NCBI GenBank assembly: GCA_002694985.1
Contig: NZNS01000010.1
Span: 519,392 to 583,391, forward strand
Direction of reading: 5' to 3'
Length of the DNA: 64,000 nt
From: Parvibaculum sp.
GTDB lineage: Bacteria > Pseudomonadota > Alphaproteobacteria > Parvibaculales > Parvibaculaceae
Made by a program: the position numbers and the translations under genes. Positions 7,573-15,351 of the stretch are shown here, piece after piece (positions within the stretch are counted from its first letter, which is position 1; every line of letters starts with the position of its first letter). The notes under the pieces are model-generated. The model ran no database searches. It worked only from the letters and a program-made list of their open reading frames with translations, and was not told the DNA's origin.

Positions 7573-8727
7573 ATGAGTCTCGATCTCAATCCGGTGTCCG
7601 TTTCGGACTATCGCGAGGTGGCGCGCAAGCGGCTTCCGACACAGCTTTTCGACTATCTCGATGGCGGCTCCTATTCGGAACGCACACTCGGCGACAATGT
7701 GGAAGCCTTCGGGCGGTTGAAGCTGCGCCAGCGCGTACTGCGCGACGTCTCGACCATCGACACGCGGGCGGAAATCTTCGGCAATACATGGACGATCCCG
7801 GCCGCCCTCGCGCCGGTCGGCTTTGCGGGCATGTATGCCAGGCGCGGCGAAGTGCAGGCGGCGCGCGCGGCCGAGGCATTCGGCGTGCCCTATACGCTTT
7901 CGACGGTCGGCATCTGCTCCATCGAGGAGATCGCCAAGGCGACGACCAAGCCCTTCTGGTTTCAGCTCTATGTGATCAAGGATCGCGGCTATGCGGCGGA
8001 GCTGATGAAGCGCGCGCATGAAGCCGGCTGCTCGGCACTCGTCTTCACGGTGGACCTTGCCGTGCTCGGCGCGCGCTACCGCGACATCCGCAACGGCATG
8101 AACACGCAGATGTCGCTCGGCAAGCGGCTCAAGGTGGCCGCCGATTTCGCGCGGCGTGTTCACTGGCTGAAAAACGTGGCGCTTGGCGGACGGCCGCTCG
8201 ACTTCGGCAATCTGCGCGAGGCGGTGCCGGGCGCGCGCGGCTTCGGCGCATTCGGCGCATGGGTGTCGCAGAACCTCGACCCTTCGATGACCTGGGACGA
8301 CCTCGAATGGGTGCGCAAGAACTGGCCGGGCAAGATCATCATCAAGGGCGTGATGGACGCCGACGATGCGCGGCTGGCGATGAACGCGATTGCGCCCGAA
8401 GGCATCGTGGTGTCGAACCACGGCGGCCGACAGCTCGACTCGACGCCCGCAACCATCGAGGCGCTGCCCGCGATCCGTGAGGAAGTGGGCGACGCAACCA
8501 CGGTGCTGCTCGATGGCGGCATCCGCAGCGGGCTCGACATCGTGAAGGCGCTGGCGCTTGGCGCGGATGGCTGCCTGATGGGGCGGCCCTGGGTCTATGC
8601 GCTGGCGGCGCGCGGCGAGGCGGGCGTTACCGCCATGCTCGGCACGATGAAGCAGGAAATGCATGTGGCGATGGCGCTGACCGGCAGCACGAAGACAAGC
8701 GAGATCGACAAGAGCGCCATTGCGTGA
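7573..8727 (+). CDS. FMN-dependent alpha-hydroxyacid dehydrogenase (LldD-like)
   Basis: 384 residues of the FMN alpha-hydroxyacid oxidase/dehydrogenase family (L-lactate dehydrogenase, glycolate oxidase, mandelate dehydrogenase). Seen: N-terminal FDYLDGGSYSE, PVGFAGMYARRGE, FQLYVIKDR, and the signature SNHGGRQLD with the catalytic His and Arg, then LLDGGIRSGLDIVKALALGA for phosphate binding. The reaction is oxidation of an L-2-hydroxyacid to the 2-oxoacid with electrons to quinone or oxygen. L-lactate is the commonest substrate, but specificity is not fixed by these motifs. It is the last gene of the SDR-marR group. Confidence 0.9.
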   Translation: MSLDLNPVSVSDYREVARKRLPTQLFDYLDGGSYSERTLGDNVEAFGRLKLRQRVLRDVSTIDTRAEIFGNTWTIPAALAPVGFAGMYARRGEVQAARAAEAFGVPYTLSTVGICSIEEIAKATTKPFWFQLYVIKDRGYAAELMKRAHEAGCSALVFTVDLAVLGARYRDIRNGMNTQMSLGKRLKVAADFARRVHWLKNVALGGRPLDFGNLREAVPGARGFGAFGAWVSQNLDPSMTWDDLEWVRKNWPGKIIIKGVMDADDARLAMNAIAPEGIVVSNHGGRQLDSTPATIEALPAIREEVGDATTVLLDGGIRSGLDIVKALALGADGCLMGRPWVYALAARGEAGVTAMLGTMKQEMHVAMALTGSTKTSEIDKSAIA

Positions 8728-8803
8728 CCGGAGCGCGATGAAACGGTGAAGCGGCCCATGCGTTCTTTCTGCAATCCCCGGCGGAGCAGCAAGGAAGGCA
8801 GCC

Positions 8804-8947
8804 ATGCTCAACATCGAGAAAACGGATAATGGCGTCATTCACATCAGGGCGTCCGGCAAACTGACCCAGCTCGACTGTGACATTTTCGGCGTTCAGTTCG
8901 ACAAGACGCAGGCCGCCGAGGCGCGCGACTGGCTGATGCGGCCCTAG
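8804..8947 (+). pseudogene. Internally deleted SpoIIAA/STAS-like remnant (47 residues)
   Basis: A short frame with a good ribosome site (AAGGAAGG) before ATG 8804. Its first half, MLNIEKTDNGVIHIRASGKL, resembles the N-terminus of SpoIIAA-like (STAS-fold) proteins of about 120 residues. Its end, VQFDKTQAAEARDWL, resembles the C-terminal F-D-x-x-x-x-x-A-R-x-W-L segment of the same family. The middle of the domain is missing while the frame is kept. I infer a collapsed gene rather than a working STAS domain; a genuine small protein cannot be excluded. It lies between the lldD-like gene and the convergent sugar dehydrogenase. Confidence 0.45.
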
Positions 8948-8954
8948 CGGAGCC

Positions 8955-10106
8955 CTACTCCGCCTTCGTGATGCGGAGGATCTGGCCTTCTTCCTCGTCG
9001 GTGAGGAGGTAGAGGGCGCCATCGGGGCCCTGCCGTACGTCGCGAATGCGCAGGCCGAGTTCCTTCAGCATGGGTTCGTCGCCCGTGATCTCATTGCCGT
9101 GGAGGGTGAGGCGGGCGAGCTGCGGGATGGCAAGGCCGCCGACAAAGAGGTCGCCCTGCCATTCGGGGATCGCATCGCCGGTATAGAAGGCCATGCCGGA
9201 GGGACCGATGGAGGGCACCCAATAATGCACGGGGTCTTCCATGCCCGGCGCCGAACTCTCGCCCGAGCCGACCGCCAGGCCGCTATATTCCCGGCCATAG
9301 GTCACAACGGGCCAGCCGTAATTCTTGCCGGGCTCGGGAATGTTCACCTCGTCGCCGCCGCGCGGCCCGTGCTCATTGGTCCATAGCGCGCCCGTTTCCG
9401 GGTGGAGCGCCGCACCCTGCTGATTGCGATGGCCATAAGACCAGATTTCAGGGCGCGCGCCCTCTTCACCGACGTAAGGATTGTCCTCCGGCACGGTACC
9501 GTCCGGCCAGATACGCACGACCTTGCCGAGATGGGATGAGAGCTCCTGTGCCTGTCCGCGAAACGCCTTCTTCGAGCGTTCGCCAAGAGCAATGAAAAGA
9601 TGGCCCTCTCGGTCGAAGACGAGACGTGAGCCAAAATGCAGTGTGCTCGGCTCCTTGGGCTGCTGGCGGAAGATCACTTCCACGTCTTTCAGTTGCGGCG
9701 ACGTGCTCTCGGTGAGATGGCCGCGCGCGACGGCGGTGCCGTTCGCGTCCCCTTCGCCTTTCTCGGCATAGGTGAGATAGACGAGGCGGTTTTCGGTGAA
9801 GTCCGGATCGAGCGCGACATCGAGCAAACCGCCCTGCCCGCGCGCATCGACCTGCGGCACGCCATAGACGGCATCGCCGATCTTTCCTTGCGGCGTGACG
9901 ATGCGCAGGAAGCCCGGACGCTCGGTGACAAGGAAGTTGCCGTCCGGCAGGAAGGCAAGGCCCCAGGGATGGTCGAGACCTCGCGCCACCGTCTCGACGC
10001 GGATCTTCACCTTTTCAGTCTGGAAAGTTTCATCCAGCGCGAGAGCGGGGGTGGCCGACACAACAAAGAAAGCAAATAAAGCGGGGACAGCGCTTCGCAT
10101 GTTCAT
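8955..10106 (-). CDS. PQQ-dependent sugar dehydrogenase (soluble Gdh/YliI type)
   Basis: 383 residues with a signal peptide (MNMRSAVPALFAFFVVSATPALA) and a six-bladed propeller of the GSDH family: LDHPWGLAFLPDGNFLVTERPG, GQGGLLDVALDPDF, HFGSRLVFDREGHLFIALGE, YGHRNQQGAALHPETG, WTNEHGPRGGDEVN. These match the PQQ and calcium-binding His/Arg regions of soluble aldose dehydrogenases. It should oxidise aldose sugars in the periplasm. ATG 10106 follows AGAGGAAAG and overlaps the stop of the upstream lipoprotein gene as ATGA, so the two are translationally coupled. Confidence 0.9.
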   Translation of the reverse strand: MNMRSAVPALFAFFVVSATPALALDETFQTEKVKIRVETVARGLDHPWGLAFLPDGNFLVTERPGFLRIVTPQGKIGDAVYGVPQVDARGQGGLLDVALDPDFTENRLVYLTYAEKGEGDANGTAVARGHLTESTSPQLKDVEVIFRQQPKEPSTLHFGSRLVFDREGHLFIALGERSKKAFRGQAQELSSHLGKVVRIWPDGTVPEDNPYVGEEGARPEIWSYGHRNQQGAALHPETGALWTNEHGPRGGDEVNIPEPGKNYGWPVVTYGREYSGLAVGSGESSAPGMEDPVHYWVPSIGPSGMAFYTGDAIPEWQGDLFVGGLAIPQLARLTLHGNEITGDEPMLKELGLRIRDVRQGPDGALYLLTDEEEGQILRITKAE

Positions 10107-10804
10107 TTCTTTCCTCTGGCTTTGGCAGCGCTTCTGCCTTTCGGGTTCCAGGCCGCGCCCGTATGAGCGGATTTCGGCATGTCTTCCAGCAGGGCTTCTG
10201 TGCCTTCCGGCATGATATCGCTCGACGACCATGAAATGACGAAGAGAGCGTCATATTCGGTTTTCTGAGAGAAGCCGAAATCGGAAGCCGAACTGGTAAT
10301 CAGTTCGCCGGTTTCCGCGTCGTAGCCGGTCGCCGAGAATTTTGCGACGCCCTGACGGCGGTCGCGTTTGAAGAGTGCGATTTCGGGAAGGGCGAAGCTG
10401 CCCGCGAGCGGGATCGGCACTTTCATTTGCGGGATACCGACGACCATCGAGTTTTCGTCGACGGAGAGTGCCCCTGCGCGAAGCTCCAGAACCATGTCCG
10501 CCTGTTCACGCTTCTCCACCAGGTTCGCACCACGGCGCAGCAGGCGGTCGCGAATGGCGCCAATCGCATATTTGCTGTCGATGCCCTCGAAATAGGCCGG
10601 ATCGACGAAGACCTTCGTGCCGACGGGAATGTCGACCGAGAGGTTTTGCGCCGCGCGGTCGGCGGCGGCGGAAATCATCAATTGTTCGGTCGCGGTGCGG
10701 GACGGCGCTGAGCGCTTCTCCGTGGTGCAGGCGACAAGAAGGAAGGCGCCCGCTGAAAAGAGAGCAACGGCGGCAAGGGGAAAACGCTGGGCTGCATATG
10801 TCAT
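10103..10804 (-). CDS. Lipoprotein, DUF6655-like
   Basis: 233 residues. After MTYAAQRFPLAAVALFSAG comes FLLVACTT, a lipobox with the lipidated Cys, so the protein should be anchored in a membrane. The following SAPSRTATEQLMISAAADRA resembles the start of the DUF6655 lipoprotein family, from memory. The domain (residues about 45-190) alternates beta strands and helices with a V-F-V-D-P element and has no known catalytic motif. ATG 10804 is chosen because a longer frame (10873) would put extra residues before the signal peptide. It is coupled to the PQQ sugar dehydrogenase by a 4-base overlap. Confidence 0.75.
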   Translation of the reverse strand: MTYAAQRFPLAAVALFSAGAFLLVACTTEKRSAPSRTATEQLMISAAADRAAQNLSVDIPVGTKVFVDPAYFEGIDSKYAIGAIRDRLLRRGANLVEKREQADMVLELRAGALSVDENSMVVGIPQMKVPIPLAGSFALPEIALFKRDRRQGVAKFSATGYDAETGELITSSASDFGFSQKTEYDALFVISWSSSDIMPEGTEALLEDMPKSAHTGAAWNPKGRSAAKARGKK

Positions 10805-11001
10805 TTCCACAAGCTCTCCGGCGGAGAGGACGAAAATATGGCGGGGAGACGGGATTGACAGGCTAAGAGGCAAAAGGTTTAGTTAGGTAACCGAACTAAA
10901 TAAGAAAACCGGCAAAGGGCCGGGCATTCTGCACTGGCGCCGTTCACCGGTCACGGAAACGATAAACGGTTCCAGTTCATCGTTTTATCGCGTTTTCGAA
11001 A

Positions 11002-11026
11002 CGCGAAAGCGGGGTGCGCTTTCGCG
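11002..11026. promoter_or_regulatory. Leader hairpin before nitronate monooxygenase-like gene
   Basis: CGCGAAAGC (11002-11010) and GCTTTCGCG (11018-11026) form a perfect 9-base stem with a 7-base loop. It ends 11 bases before the ribosome site GAGGGAG (11038-11044). An overlapping alternative palindrome (CGCGTTTTCGAAACGCG, 10989-11005) cannot form at the same time. The arrangement could modulate translation or be an operator; neither is shown. Confidence 0.4.
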
Positions 11027-11051
11027 GAAAACGCTTGAGGGAGAAACAGTC

Positions 11052-12017
11052 ATGGCCATTCACACACCGCTTTGCGACCTTCTGGGCGTCAAATATCCGA
11101 TCATGCTGGCGGGCATGGGCGGCGTCTCCTACGCGGAACTCGCCGCCGCCGTTTCCAACGCGGGCGGCTTCGGCACGCTCGGCATGGCCGGATTGCAGCC
11201 GGAAGAAATCCGTGTGCAGATGAAGAAGGTGAAAGACCTCACCGACAAGCCCTTCGGCGTGGACCTGCTCGCAGCGGTGCCCGAATCGCTCGAAAAGACC
11301 GCCGACATCATGATCGAGGAAGGCGCGACGGCCTTCATCTCCGGGCTCGGTGTGCCAAACAACATCCTCGAAAAGCTGCATGGCGCGGGCATGAAGGTGA
11401 TGAATGTCTGCGGTACGGTGAAACATGCCGTGGCGGGCGAGAAGGCCGGGCTCGACGGCGTGATCGCTCAAGGGACCGAAGGCGGCGGCCATACAGGCAA
11501 GGTTGCCGGCATGGCGCTGATCCCGCAGATCGTGGACGCGGTGAAGACGGTCCCCGTCGTCGCGGCAGGCTCGATCATCGACGGACGCGGCCTTGCGGCA
11601 GCGCTGGCCTTCGGCGCGCAGGGCGTCTGGATGGGTACGCGCTTCATCGCGGCAAAGGAATCCCATGCGGGCGACATGTACCGGCAGGTGATCGTGGAAG
11701 CCAAGGACACGGACACCATCGTGACGCGCTGCTATTCCGGCAAGACGATGCGCGTGTTCAACAATCCTTACGTGCAGGACTGGGAGAGCCGCCCGCAGGA
11801 CATCCAGCCCTTCCCGCAGCAGGCCGTTATTTCAACCCAGAACAATGTGATGGGCGGCATTGGCGGCCAGACCGAAGGGCTGGAGCGCGACCGCTCCTGC
11901 TTCGCCATGGGCCAGGGCGCAGGCGGCATTCACAAAGTGCTGTCGGCCAAGGAGATCGTGGACCAGACGATGGAAGAGGCCGAGCGTGTGCTCGAACGGC
12001 TGAAAAAATTCGGCTGA
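11052..12017 (+). CDS. Nitronate monooxygenase / NADPH-dependent flavin oxidoreductase
   Basis: 321 residues of the 2-nitropropane dioxygenase/FabK-like TIM-barrel family: PIMLAGMGGVSYAELAAAVS at the N-terminus, FISGLGVPNNI, the FMN phosphate and active-site segment QGTEGGGHTG, then VVAAGSIIDGRGLAAALAFGA and GVWMGTRFIA. The family oxidises alkyl nitronates or acts as an enoyl reductase or flavin oxidoreductase. The GGGHTG form contains the active-site His of class I nitronate monooxygenases, but the substrate remains open. A good ribosome site (GAGGGAG) precedes ATG 11052. Confidence 0.88.
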   Translation: MAIHTPLCDLLGVKYPIMLAGMGGVSYAELAAAVSNAGGFGTLGMAGLQPEEIRVQMKKVKDLTDKPFGVDLLAAVPESLEKTADIMIEEGATAFISGLGVPNNILEKLHGAGMKVMNVCGTVKHAVAGEKAGLDGVIAQGTEGGGHTGKVAGMALIPQIVDAVKTVPVVAAGSIIDGRGLAAALAFGAQGVWMGTRFIAAKESHAGDMYRQVIVEAKDTDTIVTRCYSGKTMRVFNNPYVQDWESRPQDIQPFPQQAVISTQNNVMGGIGGQTEGLERDRSCFAMGQGAGGIHKVLSAKEIVDQTMEEAERVLERLKKFG

Positions 12018-12110
12018 GCGACCTCGTCCCGCCCCAGTAAGGCCCGCTTCGTGCAGCGGTGATTGCCATCGAGCGATCACCGCGGCTTGCTGGAGGGCCT
12101 TCGGGGCGAT

Positions 12111-12518
12111 ATGGCACAGGGCTTGTGCAAAAACGGGACGGCGAAGAAGAAACGGCTTTTGCCGCTCGTGCTTGCGGCTGCGCTGACCGCCCTGCCCTTT
12201 TTCACGGTGCGGGCGGAGGCCCTGCCCGCCAGCGTGGCACAGCTGGCGGCGGTGCTGGGCGGCGTTCACCATCTCAGGACGCTGTGCGGCACGAATGAAG
12301 GCCAGCTCTGGCGCAACAAGATGATCGAGATGATGGGCGCACTGAGCCCGAGCGAGGCCGAACGGCAGGTGCTCATCAAGCATTTCAACGATGCCTATTA
12401 CCGCTACCGCAACGCCTATCCCAACTGCACACCGACGGCGACCAACCAGGCCGACCGCCTGATGCAGGACGGGCACCGGCTGGCCGAGGAACTCGCGGCA
12501 AGCGGGCTGGGCAGATAA
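12111..12518 (+). CDS. TIGR02301 family secreted protein
   Basis: 135 residues from ATG 12111 (an upstream in-frame ATG at 12063 adds no family sequence). A hydrophobic segment LLPLVLAAALTALPFF forms a signal peptide. The mature part LAAVLGGVHHLRTLCG, a Trp-Arg (LWRNKM), HFNDAYYRYRNAYPNCTPTA and a C-terminal helix DRLMQDGHRLAEELA match the alphaproteobacterial TIGR02301 family of unknown function, which carries two conserved Cys (TLCG and PNCT) likely to be oxidised in the periplasm. Confidence 0.8.
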   Translation: MAQGLCKNGTAKKKRLLPLVLAAALTALPFFTVRAEALPASVAQLAAVLGGVHHLRTLCGTNEGQLWRNKMIEMMGALSPSEAERQVLIKHFNDAYYRYRNAYPNCTPTATNQADRLMQDGHRLAEELAASGLGR

Positions 12519-12681
12519 AAGCCTTTTCAAGGCTGTATTTACGTCGAATTACCCTATTCCGGGCGCTATTAACCTGTCTTTTACGAAACGGGAGACATTC
12601 GCCGTCAGTGTGTTACAAAGGTGGAAATTACGAGGATGGCCGGTTCACAGAGGCTGGCGTCCAACATCTGGAGAAGGACCC

Positions 12682-12978
12682 ATGGCAGAAGATTTTCCCG
12701 GAGACGCCAGTTTCGGTCCGCTCGACGAAGACGGACATGACGCTTCCCCGCTGACCGAAACCGAGCAGCGCCGGGTCGCGCTCCAGAATATTCTGGACGC
12801 ATGGGACGAGGCGCTGGGCGAAGGCGTGGATGCCGACATCCTTGCGACCACCGCGATTTTCGCCGCGCTTTCCGACATGGTGGAAGCCTATGGCGAGGAG
12901 CCTGTGGCGGATATGGCCAACGGTCTTGCCGACCGGGTGCGCCAGGGCGAATTCACGCTGAACCGCACACTAAACTGA
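12682..12978 (+). CDS. Hypothetical acidic protein
   Basis: 98 residues from ATG 12682, which has a GAGAAGGA ribosome site; upstream in-frame codons (12610) lack one. The protein is acidic at the N-terminus (DFPGDASFGPLDEDGHDA) and predicted helical after TETEQRRVALQNILDAWDEAL through IFAALSDMVEAYGEEPVADMANGLADRV. No membrane segment, no Cys, no known motif. It looks like a cytoplasmic all-alpha protein restricted to related alphaproteobacteria. Function unknown. Confidence 0.65.
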   Translation: MAEDFPGDASFGPLDEDGHDASPLTETEQRRVALQNILDAWDEALGEGVDADILATTAIFAALSDMVEAYGEEPVADMANGLADRVRQGEFTLNRTLN

Positions 12979-13017
12979 GTTTTGAACTGAGTTTTGGGAA
13001 CTAAGTTTGGCGCTCAG

Positions 13018-13046
13018 ATGCCCCCCGGCTTGCGCCGGGGTGACAC
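13018..13046 (-). repeat. Solitary palindromic unit of the GIY-YIG element type
   Basis: CCCCGGC (13023-13029) and GCCGGGG (13034-13040) form a 7-base stem around TTGC, followed by TGACAC. It has the same organisation and TGACA border as the right ends of the two GIY-YIG elements but has no nuclease gene nearby. It lies between two convergent genes. Confidence 0.65.
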
Positions 13047-13090
13047 TGTGTTTTCGCCAACACTTTTCACAGGCGCGGCGGCGTCGATCT

Positions 13091-14641
13091 CTAGATCATC
13101 ACTTCGATGAGGCGCGGGCCTTTCTGCTTCATGGCAGAGCTGAAAGCGTCGGCGAAGTCTTCGACGGTTTCAACGCGGACCGACTCGACGCCCATGCCCT
13201 GCCCGATTTCGACCCATTTGAGCTCAGGGTTGTGGAGGTCGAGCATGGAGAGCGCCTTGGGGCCGGGGTTCTCGGCACCGACCCGCATCAGCTCGATGTT
13301 CAGGATCGCATAGGAACGGTTGGCGAAGATGACGTTCGTCACGTCGAGCTTCTCGCGCGCCTGCGTCCAGAGCGCCTGCAACGTATACATCGCGCCGCCA
13401 TCGCCATGCAGGCAGACCACCTTGCGGTCCGGACAGGCAACGGCCGCGCCGGTCGCAAGCGGCAGGCCCTGACCGATAGCGCCGCCGGTAAGCGAGAGAT
13501 GATCGTGGGGGGCGGCATTGGTGGTGGCGATGGCCGCACCGATGCCCGAAGTCGCCGCCTCGTCGGAGATGATGGCGTTGTCGGGGAGGAAATGGCCGAT
13601 GATCTGACCGGCGGTGAACTGGTCGAGCGCGGCGCCTGCCTGCGGCAGGTCCGGCTTTTGAAGCGGCGCAACATTGGCCGGCTCCTTCGGTGCGGCGATC
13701 GCCTGCGCCACCGCGTCGAGCGCAGCGACACCATCCTCATGGGCATGAGCAAGATAGATGATGTCTGTTCCCTCCGGCGTGCACCAGCTCGGCTTGCCGG
13801 GATAGGCGAAGAAGGAGACGGGCGGCTTCGCGCCGACAAGGATGAGCTGTTCGATATCGGCGAGCGAGGTCACGATGTCTTCCGCGAAATAGGGAATGCG
13901 CTCAATGGCGACGCGGCCCGCGCCGCGCTGGAGGCGGGGCGCGAAGGTGTCGCACATGATGCGCGCGCCGGAGGCCGCCGCGATGCGGCCGGCTGCGGTG
14001 AGACCCTCTTCCTTCAGCGCCTGCCCACGCACGAGGATTGCGGTCTTCCTGCCGTTCTTCAGGGCCTTTGCGGCGGCATCAACCGCCTCGCCGGAAACGG
14101 CGGCAGGCCCGGGCACGGGAAGCGCGGGCGCGGCATGTTCCGCATCGAGCCAGGCGGTGTCGGCAGGCAAGACGAGCGTTGCGATCTGACCTGGGGCCTG
14201 CATCGCGGCCTGCACGGCGCGCGCGCCATCGGCGGCGACGGTCTTCGGGCTGTTCGACGAATGGAGCCAGCCGGAGACGGGCCGCGCAAAGCCCATGATG
14301 TCGGAGGCGAGCGGCGCATCATATTGCGCGTGATGGGTCGCGTGATCGCCGACAATATTGACGATGGGGGTGGAAGCGCGGCGCGCATTGTGCAGGTTCG
14401 CAAGGCCGTTCGCGAGGCCCGGCCCGAGATGGAGCAGCGTCGCGGCGGGCTTCTCCGCCATGCGGCCATAGCCATCCGCCATGCCCGTCACCGCACCTTC
14501 GAAGAGCCCGAGGATCGCGCGCATGCCCTCGACCTTGTCGAGCGCGGTAACGAAATGCATCTCCGATGTACCGGGGTTCGAGAAGCAGACTTCAACGCCC
14601 GCGTTCACAAGCGTCCGCACAAGGCTTTCCGCACCGTTCAT
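13091..14641 (-). CDS. ThDP-dependent enzyme, acetolactate synthase large-subunit-like
   Basis: 516 residues with the three domains of the POX/AHAS family: Pyr domain with the catalytic Glu in GLFEGAVTGMADGYGR (about residue 49), a central domain (190-300) and a PP domain with the ThDP/Mg motif GDGGAMYTLQALW...NRSY. Family members include acetolactate synthase, benzoylformate decarboxylase and related carboligases. True AHAS is usually longer (about 560-590) and has a partner ilvH, absent here, so a decarboxylase or carboligase in a catabolic operon is as likely. It is last in the operon, 36 bases after lysE. Confidence 0.8.
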   Translation of the reverse strand: MNGAESLVRTLVNAGVEVCFSNPGTSEMHFVTALDKVEGMRAILGLFEGAVTGMADGYGRMAEKPAATLLHLGPGLANGLANLHNARRASTPIVNIVGDHATHHAQYDAPLASDIMGFARPVSGWLHSSNSPKTVAADGARAVQAAMQAPGQIATLVLPADTAWLDAEHAAPALPVPGPAAVSGEAVDAAAKALKNGRKTAILVRGQALKEEGLTAAGRIAAASGARIMCDTFAPRLQRGAGRVAIERIPYFAEDIVTSLADIEQLILVGAKPPVSFFAYPGKPSWCTPEGTDIIYLAHAHEDGVAALDAVAQAIAAPKEPANVAPLQKPDLPQAGAALDQFTAGQIIGHFLPDNAIISDEAATSGIGAAIATTNAAPHDHLSLTGGAIGQGLPLATGAAVACPDRKVVCLHGDGGAMYTLQALWTQAREKLDVTNVIFANRSYAILNIELMRVGAENPGPKALSMLDLHNPELKWVEIGQGMGVESVRVETVEDFADAFSSAMKQKGPRLIEVMI

Positions 14642-14677
14642 GATTGGTCTCCCCGAAATTTTTTTCAGATTTCAAGA

Positions 14678-15319
14678 TTAGAGCAAAAACGTACCCGCGA
14701 CACGCACGAGAACGACGACGCCGAAAATAATGATAAGAGCGCCCGAGACACGGTTCACGACGGCGAGCAGGCGGTCGTTCATCTTCTGCCGGAAGAGGCT
14801 GACAAAGCCGGACAAGCCCGCCCACCAGAGAGCCGAGCCCGCCATGACGGCGAGGACGACGGTTGCAGCGTGTTCGTAATCCTCACCCGCATCCGCGAGC
14901 CCCGCAACACCGCCGAAGATCGCGATGAAGCCGAGCATGGTCGCCGGGTTCGTGATGGTCAGGAAAAAGGTTGTGGCGAAAACAGCCGCCATTGCACCGG
15001 AAAGATTTTCTTCCGTCGTCTCGTCGAAATGCGGATGGGACATCAGCGTGCGAATGCCGAGCGCGAGGAGAAAAAGCCCCCCCACGATCTGCAGCGCGGT
15101 TTCGAAGCGGATCACGATTTCGATGGCGGCAGTGAGGCCGAAGGCGGCGATGGCGGCAAAGATCGCATCGCCCGTGGCCGCGCCCGCCCCGGACAGGAAG
15201 CCGTTCAACTGGCCGTAGCGCAGCGTGCGGCGAATGACGATGAGATTGACAGGGCCGATGGGTGCCGCGACCGCAAGACCGATCGCCACACCGTTCACCA
15301 CCAGACCGAGATCAATCAT
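14678..15319 (-). CDS. LysE/RhtB family translocator
   Basis: 213 residues, hydrophobic with about six predicted membrane segments (near 5-25, 40-65, 70-90, 115-140, 145-170, 190-210). The N-terminal GVAIGLAVAAPIGPVNLIVIRRTL carries the P-I-G-P signature of LysE-type exporters of amino acids and small metabolites, and an internal repeat TNPATMLGFIAIFGG is typical. It acts in the inner membrane. Its position between an acyl-CoA ligase gene and a ThDP enzyme gene suggests export of a pathway metabolite, but this is inference. Confidence 0.88.
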   Translation of the reverse strand: MIDLGLVVNGVAIGLAVAAPIGPVNLIVIRRTLRYGQLNGFLSGAGAATGDAIFAAIAAFGLTAAIEIVIRFETALQIVGGLFLLALGIRTLMSHPHFDETTEENLSGAMAAVFATTFFLTITNPATMLGFIAIFGGVAGLADAGEDYEHAATVVLAVMAGSALWWAGLSGFVSLFRQKMNDRLLAVVNRVSGALIIIFGVVVLVRVAGTFLL

Positions 15320-15351
15320 GCCGGTATTCGACTTTTCTGCTGAAATACCAC

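Noticed and set aside
13007..15343. Long plus-strand open frame of 778 codons
   Set aside because: It lies opposite the ThDP enzyme and LysE genes, which have clear family motifs. Its product is rich in Arg, His and Gly with no known domain, as expected for an antisense frame in GC-rich DNA.
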